NCBI GenBank assembly: GCA_032433595.1
Contig: JASWJB010000313.1
Coordinates: 1-51,924 of the forward strand
Origin: Conoideocrella luteorostrata
Lineage: Eukaryota; Ascomycota; Sordariomycetes; Hypocreales; Clavicipitaceae
Length of the DNA: 51,924 nucleotides
Direction: 5' to 3'
The position numbers were made by a program, and so were the translations under genes. The notes under the pieces are model-generated. The model did not search any database, had not been told where the DNA came from, and was given only the letters and a program-made list of their open reading frames with translations. Shown here piece by piece: positions 32,484-45,182 of the stretch; position 1 is the stretch's first letter; each line of letters begins with the position of its first letter.

Positions 32484-35400
32484 ATGGGCAGCCAGGTATC
32501 CGAAGCAAACAGCCTCACACGCGAACCCATTGCGATAGTGGGTAGCAGCTGCCGTTTCCCCGGCAGTTCATCTCCCTCCAGGCTCTGGGAATTCCTCCTG
32601 AGGCCTCGAGACGTTGTGCAGGAAATCCCGGCCAGCCGTTTCAGCACCAAAGCATTCCACCATCCAGACAGCCAACACCACGGAGTGAGACCTCATTCCC
32701 ATATTTTGCTTTAAACTGAAGCCTGTTTATTTTTTTTTTTTTTTAACTCGTTGGCAACAGAGCGCGAACGTCAAGCACGCATATCTTCTCGATGAAGACC
32801 CACGCGCCTTTGATCGCGACTTCTTTGCGATTAACCCAAAGGAGGCCGAGGCGATGGATCCCCAGCAACGTATCCTTCTCGAGACAGTATACGAGGGTGT
32901 TGAATCCGCCGGTTACTCGATCCAACAGCTTCGGGGATCATCTACTGCTGTCTTTGTGGGATGTATGAGCTTTGATTACCAGTCTATCGCCATACGAGGC
33001 ATCGACAGCATGCCCCAATATCATGCAACTGGTGCTGCCATGTCTATCCTTGCCAACCGCATTTCATATTTTTATGATTGGAAAGGTCCCTCTGTCGCCA
33101 TAGATACGGCCTGTTCGTCTAGTCTAGTCGCGATGCACCAGGCAGTTTCTGCTCTCCGAAATGGAGATGCAAGGATGGCTGTCGCGGCAGGGTCAAACCT
33201 CATACTTGGACCCGAGCCGTTCATTTCCGAGTCCAAGGTACACTATTCAACTGTCATTGCCCCGATTCCAGGACATCCGAAGACAAGCTGACATGCAATA
33301 CGCAAGCTCAACATGCTGTCACCGAATGGACATTCTTGCATGTGGGACGCCGCTGCCGATGGCTACACCAGGGGCGAGGGCTTCTCCGTGGTCCTCCTGA
33401 AGACCCTCAGCCAAGCTCTCGCTGATGGGGATCATATTGAATGCATTGTTCGTGAGACAGGCGTCAACTCGGATGGGAAGACACCAGGTGTGTCACCTAA
33501 AACCCCCCCGCTGATTCTTCGGCATGCTGAACAAAACTCAGGTATCACAATGCCGAGCTCGGATGCGCAGGCACAACTTATCAGGGACACCTACGCCAGG
33601 TGCGGCCTTGATCCCACTCGCGAATCCGATCGCCCACAGTACTTTGAGGCCCATGGTACAGGCACGCCGACGGGTGACCGTAAGTAACATTTGCTGCGCT
33701 GTTTCGCCGGGTTTTCTCTCGCAACTCACCTCACCTATCTGTGGAAACAACAAGGGCAGAAGCTCACAGCATCAAATAAATGCCCACTGCAGCACGATAC
33801 TGATTTGTGCTAGCTATCGAGGCCCGGGCCATCCAAACGGTCTTCTTTCCCGATCATACTGGTCGGAAGGACAGCCAGCTCATTGTCGGCAGCATCAAGA
33901 CAGTCATCGGACACACTGAGGGTGCCGCGGGACTCGCCGGGGTGCTCAAGGCATCATTGGCAGTCCAGCACGGCCAAATTCCGGCCAACCTCCATTTCAA
34001 CAAGCTGAATCCCAAGATTCGGCCGTTTTACAGCAACCTGCTCGTGCCGACAGAGTTGATGCCCTGGCCTGCCGTCCCAGAGGGATCCCAGCGTCGTGCG
34101 AGTGTCAACAGCTTCGGATTTGGCGGCACAAATGCCCATGCCATCATTGAGAGCTGGCAGGGCTTTTGCTCTCAAGACAGAAGCCGTGCGCCGGAGACGC
34201 ATGACGCTGGGCCCTTCGTCATGTCTGCCAACTCGAGCCAGGCGTTGGCTGCAAACGCTGCCGCGCTGGCCAGCTACCTCCAGGCACATCCCGACACGCA
34301 TCTCGGCCGACTCGCCTACACAATGTTCCGTAAGACGGACTTTCCGTTTCGAGCGGCGTTCTCTGCCACATCTGCCGAGCTGCTCGCGGAAAAGCTGGCG
34401 GCGAGTAAACAGTCACTCAAGAGCAGCCCACGCATTGCAGCAACTCCCCAGTCACTTCCGCCCCGATTCCTCGGCATCTTTACCGGCCAGGGTGCGCAGT
34501 GGGCCACCATGGGGAAGGAGCTCTATGTAGCCTCGGATGTATTTCGCAGTTCCATGGTTGAGATGCAGCGCAGTCTCGATTCACTTCCGGAGACGGATCG
34601 CCCCAGCTGGTCTCTAATCCAACAACTCTGTGCGCCAGTAGAGAGTTCGCGCGTCGGGGAAGCCTCCATTTCACAGCCTCTCTGCACAGCCCTCCAAGTC
34701 GCTGTAGTTCAAGTTCTACGTGCTGCCGGTATCGAGTTCTCAGCTGTTGTTGGGCACTCATCTGGTGAAATCGGCGCCGCATATGCTGCGGGATACCTGG
34801 ACGCTCATGACGCTATCCGCATTGCATACTATAGAGGTGTCCATTGCCGCCTAGCGCAAGGACCGGGAGGGAAGCGAGGCAAGATGATGGCGGTCGGCCT
34901 ATCTTTTAACGAGGCGATTCAATTCTGCACCGAGTTCGGCACGTCGCTTGTGGTGGCTGCCAGCAACTCTCAGACGAGCTGCACGTTGGCGGGAGATTTC
35001 GAAGCAGTCGAAGAGGCCAAATCTCGGCTTGGCGAGAATGGAATCTTTGCCCGCGTGCTGGCAGTCGACACGGCGTATCATTCACATCACATGAACCCGT
35101 GCGCCATTCCGTATCTCGACTCGATGAAGCAGTGTGGTGTCCAGGTGCAGCAGGGCCCGAAACGTTGCCCGTGGTACTCAAGTGTTTGGGGGTCTAATGG
35201 CCGCAGTCGCTCATTCGACATGGCCGATGGCAAGCTTCTCGGGGGCCAATACTGGGTAGACAACTTGACGCATCCCGTCCTCTTTAACCAGGCTTTGGCG
35301 AGAGCGGTCAACGAACAACATTGCTTCGACTTTGCTCTCGAAGTTGGACCACACCCGGCTCTCAAAGGGCCAAGCTCCGAGACCATCAAATTGTTGACGG

Positions 35401-38400
35401 GCCTCTCTCTTCCATATTCGGGAGTTTTGAAAAGAGGACAGAGCGCGGTGGAGTCTTTCGCCGACGCCTTGGGGCTCATATGGAAGTCCTTCCCGTCGCC
35501 GCGTCCCATCGTCTCCTTTGACAGGATGCGCAGAGCCTTTTCCAGCCGCAAGCAGCAGAAACCCGCCATGCTGAAAGGTCTCCCAACTTACTCATGGGAC
35601 CATGACAGCCTTCTGTGGAAAGAGTCAAGAGCATCTCGCATCTTCCGTTCCCAAAGCAGACCCCGCCACGAGCTTCTGGGCCATGCCGTCACGTACGGCG
35701 AAGGTAACGCGCGCGAGGTCCATTGGAAGCAGATTTTCAGGCTGAATGAGCTCCCATGGCTACGCGGACACAGGATTCAGACCGAAGTTATGTTTCCGGC
35801 GTCCGGCTACGTGTCCATGGCGTACGAGGCCGCCATGTACCTTGTCGACGACCACCAGTCGGTGCGTATTGTTGAGATGCACGATATTGACGTTATGCGT
35901 GTCATGTGCATAGAAGAAGATTCCTCAGGTCTTGAAGTTTTCTTTACCGTCCGCATTACAAGCCAAACTGATAGTTGCATAACCGCAGACCTGGCCTGTT
36001 ACAGCGGTGCCGTCGACGCAACTCAGCCTTTGGACACGCTGCAACCCGAACTCACGGCCCATTTCAGAGGAGGTCTGAGACTCTGGCTAAGCCAGCCCGA
36101 TAAGCATGCTTTGCCCACATGGACCACGCCTTTACTGCCCATGGAAACTTTGGACATGGAGCAGGTCTACTCAAATCTGTCCGATCAAGGCTTCCAGTAC
36201 TCCGGGTCTTTCCGGGCCAAGGCAATGGTCCGTCGACTCAACCATGCCGTTGTGACGGTGTCCTCGCCTCCCGAGCCCCCGTGGATACGCGCGTGCATGC
36301 ACCCTGCGCCCGTTGATACAGCCATTCAAGGGCTGTTGGCTGGATTCTCGTTCCCTGGGGACGGTCGCATCGGGACGACATATCTGCCGACGAGGATTGA
36401 GTGCGTCAGAGTCAGCACGGCGCTGTCCGAGCCTGACGGCTCTGTCCTCAAGGCCGATAGCGTCGTGACCTCGGCAGATGCAACAACCATAGTCGGCGAT
36501 GTGGACCTGTTCGACGCAGCGGATGCCCATATTAAAATTCAAATGCGTGGAGTCCGTATGACGGCCGTTGACAAGCGCGAGGACCGCTGGCTCTACGCTG
36601 GCAAGACGTGGATGAGAGATGCCGCTTACGGTCTTGAGCCCGGCCAGGGGGTCCGGTTGTCCGGTGCCGACCGGATGCTGTACGAACAGCTGGTGCGCAT
36701 GGCCTATTTCTATTTGCGGCAGCTCAGCAGTAAAATCCGGCCTCCAGAGCTGATGCTGATGAGCAAGTTCCGGAGGCACATGATGAGGTGGATCACGGAG
36801 CATCTGTTCCCCCAAATCGAGGCTGACGAGCACCCAGACATTCGGTCTGCTTGGAAGAATGACACGCCCGATATGGTGCAGCACTGGCGTAGCAGCCAAT
36901 CTTCTGAGAACAACGACCTCAACTTGCTACATGCCATGGGTCAAAATCTGGTGGGCATTGTCCGTGGAACCGTCCCTCCCCTCAAGGTGCTTGTGCAGGA
37001 TGGCATGCTCGACCGTCTGTATACGGAGGGACTCGGGTTCAAGGACGGCAACGTTGATCTTGGCATTATGATCAAGCAGCTTGGCCATCAACATCCGCGT
37101 ATGCGCATTGTTGAAGTGGGAGCCGGAACAGGTGGCACTACACGCACCGTGCTGGATGCTCTAGGGAATCATTACGCAGCCTACACATATACAGACATAT
37201 CCACCGGGTTTTTCGAGAACGCTCGCAGCGTCTTCAGTCAGCATATCAGCAGACTCACCTTCAAGACGCTCAATATCGAAAACGATCCGGCGGAGCAAGG
37301 ATTCGCCGACGGTTCGTTCGACATGCTCATTGCCTCAAACTGCTTACACGCCACGCGAAGCCTGCAGCACACTCTGCGCCACTGTCGACGGCTGCTTCGC
37401 CCTGGGGGCCACTTGGTGTTGTTGGAGATTACTCACGATTTTCTTCCCATACAGCTGATCATGGCGACTCTCCCTGGATGGTTCCTGGGCATGGACGAAG
37501 GGCGAGTCTGGGCACCAACCGTCAGCCTCGATCGATGGGACGAGCTTCTCAAGACTACCGGGTTCTCTGGAGTCGACGTAAGCTCAACGCCTTCTTACTG
37601 TTCCGTCATCGTGTCTCAGGCTGTCGACGAGACGGTTCAACTCCTCCGTGACCCTGTCAGTGCTCTTCCTTCACAGACCCTACCGCCATTCGGTGACTTC
37701 TTCATCGTTGGCGGCACCAGCTCCAACCTCGCATTCCAGGCGCAGGCCGTTCTAAAAGCTGCCGTCACCACCAGCGTCATCATGCTGCCCGGTCTTGAAG
37801 GCATCCAGTTACCTAGGGGAGCAGCCGTGCTCTGCCTCAGCGACCTGGATACCCCTGTTTTCCGCGACATGAACAAGACTAGATTTAAAGGATTGCAGGA
37901 CGTCATCAAATCTGCCCATGTAATTCTATGGGTGACTACTGGTGTGAATTCGGGCAAGGATCCCGTGGCGAGCCTCACTGTGGGGATGAGCAGCACATTG
38001 TTGGGTGAACAGAGCGACCTCAGGCTTCAGTTCCTTGATGTTGACGACCCAGCGTCTGTTGACTCGACCATGCTGGCAAAGCTGCTTCTCCGCCTAGCCT
38101 TAACGGACCTAACTAAGCGCGAGGAGCTGCTCTGGACTCAAGAACCAGAGCTTGCGCTAAGACACGGCGCCATCTACATACCAAGGGTGCTGTCTCTGGA
38201 CACCGTCAATCATCGGTCTGCCGCACGGCACCGTCGAGTCACTCAGGTGGCCAGACTTGGATCCATAAACGCAGCCGTGGTTCTCAATGATCGCAAAGAG
38301 GGGGTTGAGCTTCAGCTTCTTCCCCCTGGTGCTGCCCGAGAGGACGAAATTCGTCTGAAGGTCACGGCCACATCCCTCTACACACTGAGCTGCGACGGGT

Positions 38401-40277
38401 ACGGGAAGGTATATACGTGCATTGGCCGCGATCTCACATCAAATGACAAGGTCCTTGCCCTTTCGAGTGCAAGATGTTCCATAGTCACGGTTGCCGAGGA
38501 CCGCGTCTTGTATCGCTGGCATGACGACAAGGCGGAGGTTGACGACCCGGCACAACTGCACCTCTTCATGGCACGGGCACTAGCGGAACATCTGCTTCGT
38601 GATGTGAAAGGGCCTGCGTGGATTCACGGCGCACCGGATGACCTCTACGAGGCTATCAATATTGTTGCCCGCAAGCAGAGCAAAGCTGTATTACAGACGA
38701 CGTCAAACATGGCGAGGGCGTCTGAGGCCAATTTCATCCACCCCTACGCAAGCGAGCGAGATGTACAGAGGATGCACCTCAGGAGCCTGCAGCGTTTTGT
38801 AAGTCTTGAAAACTCACAAAACGAGGCGCTGTTCGCGTTGGTGCGTGCTTCTTTGCCCAGCTCCGCCGTCGTGAGCATGGAGGTCAAGGAGCTAGTCGGG
38901 TTTGGCGTTTCGATGCTTCGCACCATTGCTAAACAGCATTTTGAGGAACTCTCGCATGTTCCGGCAACCTCCGATCAGGTTTTGACCATCGATAAAGTGT
39001 TAAAAGAGACAAGCAAAGGGTTAGGGCCTGCGGCGGTGGTTCATTGGCGTGCTCTCGATATTGTTACTGTCGCCGTCCGCCCTCTTGAGCATCGCGGGCT
39101 CTTCGCTGCCGACAAGACATATCTCCTTTTTGGAATGACGGGAGACTTGGGTATATCAGTATGCAGGTGGATGGTGGACCACGGAGCTCGAAACGTGGTC
39201 TTGACAAGCCGAAGCCCCAGCATGCCGCCCGGCGTGCTTGACTTCATGTCGCGTAAAGGAGCAACTGTGCGCACCATGGCTGTCGATATTACCAACCGAG
39301 ACTCCCTCGGTGCTGCATATGCTGATATCAAGTCCAGCATGCCGCCAATCGGAGGGGTCATGAATGCCGCCATGGTGCTTCGGGACCGCCTTTTCCATGA
39401 CATGTCCTGGGAGGACTTTGCAACGGCCCTGGCGCCCAAAGTACAAGGAACCGAGAACCTTGACGAACTCTTTGGCGATGAGCAATCCGGCATGGAGTTC
39501 TTCATCTGTTTCTCATCAGCCACGTCGACTATCGGGACAGCCGGTCAGTCCGCCTACGCCGCCGCGAACCACTTCATGGCCGGCCTCGTCAAACAGCGAC
39601 ACCGTCGTGGCTTGCCAGGGTCCATAGTTCATATTGCGGTCCTGAAGGGATTGGGTTACATCTTCCGGCGTAGTGCAGAGTACGCTGCGGTCATTGATAG
39701 GACACTTCTGCCGCGGCTAGCGAGGCAGGCGGAGACGGACCTGCACGAGATTCTGGCCGAGGCCATTCTGTGCGGACGCCCTGGATCAGACCAGCCAGCC
39801 GACCTCATCACCGGCATCAGAAGAATTTTCCAAGGCTCGTGGCCCAACGACCCGCGGCTTTCGTGCTATCTCGGACAACAGCTGCTGCAGAACGAATCTG
39901 CCCAAGGGCAGGCTACCTGGACCGTCAGTGTCGAGTCTCAGCTGTCAATGGCTGGGGAGCCGGCCGAGTGCCTAGCTGTGCTGGAGAAGTGTTTTGCGCA
40001 GGCTCTAGGCAACATGCTCGAGATCGACCCAGAGCAGGTGGACCGCAACATGCCCGTAGCCAGGTTGGGCATCGACTCCCTCGTAGCCATCCGGATCCGG
40101 GAGTGGTTCCTCAAGGAGGTGGGCATCGAGGTGCCGGTGCTCAAGGTCATGTCAGTGAGCCACTCGTTGACGCGCATGTGTGATGACGTGCTCGTGGGTT
40201 GGCGGAGGCTGAAGAAGGAGGCGATGGCGCCCGAAACGAAAAAGGCGACTCCAACTGCTGGGCAGGAATCACTGTGA
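32484..40277 (+). CDS. Highly reducing type I polyketide synthase (KS-AT-DH-CMeT-ER0-KR-ACP)
   Basis: Exons 32484..32684, 32761..33237, 33307..33679 and 33814..40277 give 2504 aa; the junctions rebuild [26 protein letters not shown] and GTPTGDPIEARAIQ. KS: Cys185 (DTACSSS), EAHGTGT, and His384 (IGHTEGAAG). AT: Ser666 (GHSSGE) and AYHSHHM. DH: His1003, where the HxxxG motif reads HRIQT, and Asp1185 (PVDTAIQG). C-methyltransferase: SAM motif [11 protein letters not shown] near 1450 and [10 protein letters not shown]. The region about 1650-2050 shows no usable ER nucleotide-binding motif. [11 protein letters not shown] near 2123 and SAYAAANHF near 2265. ACP: LGIDSL with Ser2439 for phosphopantetheine. 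The protein ends without thioesterase, reductase or condensation domain. It should build a C-methylated, partly reduced chain from malonyl-CoA, with the adjacent ER acting in trans and the hydrolase releasing the product. Confidence 0.96.
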
Positions 40278-41180
40278 TGTGTGGGGTTAACAATAGGGAA
40301 GAGTAGGAATACTATTTCCCAGCCAGTAGCACGGGATGCTCCGCTTTCAAGCGGCCTTACCTTTGGAGTATGGGGAGGATAGAACAGATGTGGCTCGATA
40401 ATAGATCTCAGGGGCTATGGTGTTAGTTCGGATTATGGCAAAGATGCTAGATTATATACGAAATACGCCAGGCACACGGAATAAGATGTCTGCACAAGAA
40501 ATAGAGGAGGGAAACCCGTATAAGGCTACTATTAGATTCGGCCAAGAAATGGTCATCGGGGTTAATCCTGTAGACATGTCTGAAAAGTTCGATCAAGGCT
40601 ATATAACTATAGGAAAATAAATCGGCCGAGACGGTAGACTCTGTCTACTTTAGACATATAATAGTTGGTATCTATAGCATACTGTGCATACGTTAAAATT
40701 GGTCAATGCTCTTCGGCAGGATATACATAACTATTGTATTGCTCATCTCTGAATCGAGGGCTGCTGATGACGACGGCCCGGGGGGGGGGGGGGAAGAACT
40801 AGCTATAGCTAGTCAGATCTTATCATCTCATCTCATCTCAATTATAGTGCTGCTTGATAGCGTGAATAGTTTTAGTTCTACAGCTACTCTATCGTCCTAT
40901 TTTACACTTGATTGAACTACCAATTATTGATTATTGCCCAAAGAGTCGTTTAGAGGTATCGCTAGGATATATACTTCTTTCTTGAATTACAATTATTACT
41001 TCATAATGCAGTCATCTAAGCAAGTGGGTTGACACTTTGCTGATATTGGATTGGCCCACTATATATGAAGACTATACCAGATTGGGAGAGACATAGACAG
41101 GATAATAGTTATAAAGTATCCTGGTAGAAACATGCATCCTTTATCCTCGTATCCCCGTCCCATTCCCATTCTCCTCCCCA
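40278..41180. other. AT-rich convergent intergenic region with G14 tract
   Basis: Lies between the stops of the PKS (+) and the regulator (-). It is clearly richer in A/T than the cluster genes and contains a run of 14 G at 40780-40793. A 67-codon frame at 40417-40620 (+) lacks a recognisable motif. The composition resembles the degraded DNA right of 43 kb. Confidence 0.5.
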
Positions 41181-42525
41181 TCACTGAAGCTCCGAGTGCT
41201 CCATCTTTATCTGCAACTCCTGGATAGCTACCTTGAGCTTCTTGTGCACGTCCGGTATTGCCCCAACAATGGCCTGCGCAAGGACAGGAAGGCCGCCGCC
41301 CTGCTGGTATGAGCCTCCTCCAGCCATGGTCTTGGCCCCCAGCTCATTCTGTAGCGGGGCTGCGATATCACCATTACTTGCGCCGGCTGGGAAGGTTTGG
41401 CCGCCACTAGACACCCCTGAGCTGTAGCCCATTGATTTTTTTACTTGCAGGCTCCGGTCCAAGCGTTTGATCAGGTGCATCAGCAGCTGGAGGACCATGA
41501 CAAACTGAGCCACCGTAGACAGCTTCGTGCCGGCATGGATCTTGGGTACTTTTTGCTGATGGCAGTTGCCGGAAGCCATAGATTCTAGGCAGCGGTGGAT
41601 GGCGTCGCAGATGGCCCTGAACAGGGCTACGAGGCGTTGGTGGGAGGCAAGGGCCAAGAATACCAGCCCGTGATCGGTCGTCGTTGAGCCACTGATGAAG
41701 TCTTCACCGTGTGCATAGACTGCCGTAATGTTGTTGATGATGTGCGTTAGCATTTTTGTGATGTCGAAGGCCTCGTTCACCTCGAGCGACGATACGGTCA
41801 GGGGTGCGGGGCCTGGGCAGGCAAGACGGCGGATGGCTCGCGTGGCCCTTTTGCTCAGCGCCGTCAGTTGCGAGGAGAGAGTCTCGTCAGGGTCTTGGTT
41901 AGATTTGCCGTCGTCTTCGCTGTCGTCTTCGTCTTCGTCTTCGCCTCCGTCGGTTGTACTTGGACGAGTGCACATGGTCTGGACATCTCGGCCGCCGCCC
42001 GGGTCCGCCGACAGCGGAGCCAAGGAGCTTAACGGCGATACGGGGGGGAACAGCGACAGGCTTGCATCCCAGTCGTTAAAGACAGCGGCTGTCATCCTAT
42101 CGTCAAACCCAATCGCCGGGTCGACCAAGTCGGGTCCGGAACCTGGGCCGTTGGGACAAAACACCCCCGCCAGACCTTGGCTGAACCAAGATGTGCCGTT
42201 TAGGTTGCTGCTGTGAAGCGAAGGCTGAACAGAGGTACGGGTGGATTTCCGTTTCACTGTGCCGGAGAGCATCGCCGTGGGGCTTCGGTTAGCTGGGATA
42301 CTTTGCATCCCGACATGCCACTCCCCGAGAGGAGAAATAAGCAGCAACTGGGAGTGGGGACAGAATAGGGCAACACATACAGCTGTAAACACAATCCACG
42401 CCTGCCTTCGTGCACCGGTCGCACCAGGAAATCGAGGTTGGGCCAGAACCTCCTCCTCGCGACTCATCACGAATGCATCGCACCTTTTGCTGACGACAGC
42501 GATCACATGAGTGTCGGTGAGTCAT
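41181..42525 (-). CDS. Zn(II)2Cys6 transcription factor, AflR-like
   Basis: Exons (minus) 42525..42381 and 42292..41181 give 418 aa; the 88-nt intron (GTATGT...CAG) joins CVYS to NRSPTAML. The N-terminal binuclear cluster is Cys7-x2-Cys10-x6-Cys17-x17-Cys35-x2-Cys38-x6-Cys45, with an unusually long central loop rich in Gly/Ser. The basic stretch VKRKSTRTS follows. The middle is acidic ([13 protein letters not shown], a possible activation segment), and the C-terminal half has the helical, AflR-type regulatory region ([23 protein letters not shown] ... LRRLD-like segments). Such proteins activate secondary-metabolite clusters. Its position beside the PKS makes it the likely pathway-specific regulator. 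It is transcribed towards the PKS. Confidence 0.9.
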
Positions 42526-42566
42526 GACACTCCTCTTCTCGTTGTTTCCTTTTGTATTATTTTTGT

Positions 42567-42594
42567 TTTCTGCTTTCTGCTTTCTGCTTTCTGC
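42567..42594. repeat. 7-bp tandem repeat (TTTCTGC)x4
   Basis: Four exact copies about 45-70 bp upstream of the regulator start, forming a purine/pyrimidine-biased tract in its core promoter. Confidence 0.85.
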
Positions 42595-42805
42595 TTCGTT
42601 TTGTCCAACGAGAACTACTAGTACGTGGTGTGAGCATGCCCCGATGTATACGGAGTAAGGCAGAGGTCAGCCCATGGATGATGGAGGGGGCATGAAACGA
42701 ACTTGCTTTTGCTGAGCTGCCTTGGCCTCAGGCCGCAGTTATTGCCAAGTCCACGGCATGTGGGGCCATGTCAGCCTTCAGAGTGGGAGGCACTACTGAA
42801 GTCCG

Positions 42806-42844
42806 GGAGTACTACTCCGGACGGGAGTACGGAGTACGGAGTAC
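42806..42844. repeat. GGAGTAC repeats upstream of the regulator gene
   Basis: GGAGTAC occurs at 42806 and as three head-to-tail copies at 42824, 42831 and 42838. Between the first copy and the array is an inverted copy (GTACTACTCC), so 42803-42820 is a near palindrome. Located about 280-320 bp upstream of the regulator ATG. Confidence 0.7.
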
Positions 42845-44617
42845 GTAATTGATAACTAAAGCACTCATGAAATCGTGCTCCGTAGTTTGAATGTCTCCCA
42901 GGCCATCCGGGGCGTTTTTGCATTGAAACAAGCTGCGGCGGCCCATCCCGAGCCGAAAAAATAACCATCCCTTGCCAGTCGTAAATGGAGCTCTCGTTGG
43001 CTACCAGCATTGCTGTCGCTACTTCGCTCCAAGGTTCGGTAATTAGTTAGTTATTTGGCAGCCCACCCCAAAAAAAAACCGGCATGCGGAGTACGTACAC
43101 GATCCACGTCCGTGTCCGTCACAATTGCCAACACCGATCATGGTGGCTTGACTTCGTAACATAGTAGTCTGTGTAATGCTGACGAGGTCGACCGTTGGGC
43201 CCCTTGCCGAGCCTCTCTGTTCCTCGACATAAGTATCTTCTTTCGCTGCCTGGAGTGATTGACTATCTGTGATTTGTAATTTGTAATTGGTAGGAGCCCG
43301 CATATCGGCCGCTGCCTAATCTAGAAACGTCCCGAGATACACATCCGCTATCGTGTGCAGCGAACTAGTTCCATTTTACGCCAACCTCTGACTACGGACT
43401 GTGCGAGTGTACAGATAACCAAAATGTCCGTTAATACTGCGTATGAGCCTCACAATAATATAAGTGCGTTTTTAAGTAATTTAATTTAGAACCAATTTTA
43501 AACTTAATGTATCATTCTGTTAATACATATTGCCTAATGAATTTCAGCTACTTATATGTTATGCAGAGGGGGATACAGATGACGGCGTACTGGTTACAGG
43601 CGATAGGCGGAGGGGGGGTCAGGTTATCCAGACACTCCCGATCGCCGATAACTTTTGAAGTGGCTCGGCGACTAACGTAACAAGCAGTTCGTTTGCTGAC
43701 GTTGGACCAACCTCGTCGAAACAGGTTTGCGATCCGGGCCGCAAGACAGCGAAAAAGCACCTATCAGTCTTGGAGGATGCCGTTCCTCGGGGGCCAAATC
43801 TCCACGTTGACGGGGCGGGGGTATAGTTCCGCTGCCAGCATGAGGTCGCGGCCGTAGGAACAGTCATCATATCGCTGGAAGAATATCGCTCGAAGAAGGC
43901 TCGAAATCAGCCTAGTGTTGGCAGCCAGGTAACTCTTTGCGAGTAACAGGGCTGCCAAACCAAATGGTATGCCACAAAATCCGCCCATCAAAACTGCGCT
44001 AAGGGTAGGCGTTGTAGCTGGCCCAGCACTTGCGGCGAACTAGGAAGACCTGTACGTCCGACTGGGCACTTTTTATCATGCAGCAGCGATGCAGCCGTAC
44101 CATGACGCGTGGAGATGGGCTACTGGATGAAACTTAGCCAGGCAGTGTGCACTGACTACTAACGGTTCACAGCCATTGGCCTAGGTGCCTCCTCTTCGTC
44201 ACATCCATGCAATCCGTTTCAATAGGTAGCACAACGCGGTTTACTCCCCGTTGACGTGGCGGCTCGTGGCCGTCACTGATGGTATGATTTTTCCGCCTTC
44301 AATAAACCGTGCAACTGGGCCATACCATTTCCCTCGACCACCAGACAGCGTACTCTTGTTCCGAGCTAGGTCCTAGTCTTCCTGAAGGGTAGGCACGCTA
44401 GCATAGACAGGACGCCTCCACTCTGCAGGACTTGCTCCAAGATCCTAGATCCTAGATCCCAGCTCTTAAATCTCAAAATTTCAGATCTTGGTTCTCGAAT
44501 TTGCATTTTCGAGCGTTGGAACCCTCCCACATGCGTTAACATCTGGCAACTAGACCCGGAATATTTAAACGCCTAACTGGCTATCGCTAAACTGAACCTA
44601 ATGCAGACTAACCAACA

Positions 44618-45182
44618 ATGACTGAATCCTCCAAATGGCAGCTTAGACCATTCATAATGTTGCCTTGTATTCATGTGCCCCTAAATGTAGTGAGGGTAAC
44701 GAGAGCCGGTAGTCGAATGCCATGTTTTACTACAGTTGAGACTAAGGAAAGGCTTGGCTTGGAAAAACTAAAGCGGGAGTACTATTCCGTAAGCCAAGTG
44801 GCACGAAGACGGAAACCGGTAAATGACACAAAATTAGACGCGGCGGAAACACTGCTTCAGGTCTCCCAAGAAAAACTGAGAAGACTCGCAAAACAGCACA
44901 ATGCGCTCCCTCAACATTTGCTAGGTGAAAAAGAGGCGAGAGGAGACAAAGGTAGAGAAGAAGGAGCTAAGGTGTGCGAAGCTGACATCATGTTCGCTGA
45001 TGCCGAAAGAAACGCTTCGGCTCACTGAGGGAAAGTTGGGCGAATCTGCCAACCAAAAGAATGCCGTGCCCCAGTCCTCAGAAGAGACAGATGATGAAGA
45101 GACAAACCAGCGGTTTAGATCTCTTTGGACAAGCACTTGGGACGAATTAGAAGCTATACACCATGATTATGCCAGTCGTTGA
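44618..45182 (+). CDS. Doubtful small hypothetical protein, possibly two exons
   Basis: A 136-codon frame opens at ATG 44618 and a second, more acidic frame continues in another phase to TGA at 45182. A 58-nt intron at 44972..45029 (weak GTGTGC donor, CTGAG acceptor) would join them into a 168-aa hydrophilic protein, ending in ETNQRFRSLWTSTWDELEAI. I recognise no family. The protein is highly charged in the middle (GEKEARGDKGREEGAK). Either a poorly conserved gene or a decayed transposon-related fragment; the surrounding DNA is gene-poor. Confidence 0.28.

Larger units (their letters stand above)
42526..44617. other. Regulator promoter and gene-poor DNA
   Basis: The left part is the promoter of the Zn2Cys6 gene, with a (TTTCTGC)4 tract and GGAGTAC repeats. 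Between 43548 and 43991 two overlapping minus-strand frames look faintly coding but are out of frame with each other. A short tandem repeat of GATCCTA lies at 44441-44460. No gene is called. Confidence 0.45.

Noticed and set aside
40417..40620. 67-codon plus-strand frame after the PKS
   Set aside because: AT-rich, GTG/ATG ambiguous start, no recognisable motif, located in a decayed spacer.
43619..43991. Two overlapping minus-strand frames that could form a frameshifted gene
   Set aside because: The possible junction has no good splice sites and no known domain appears when they are considered together.
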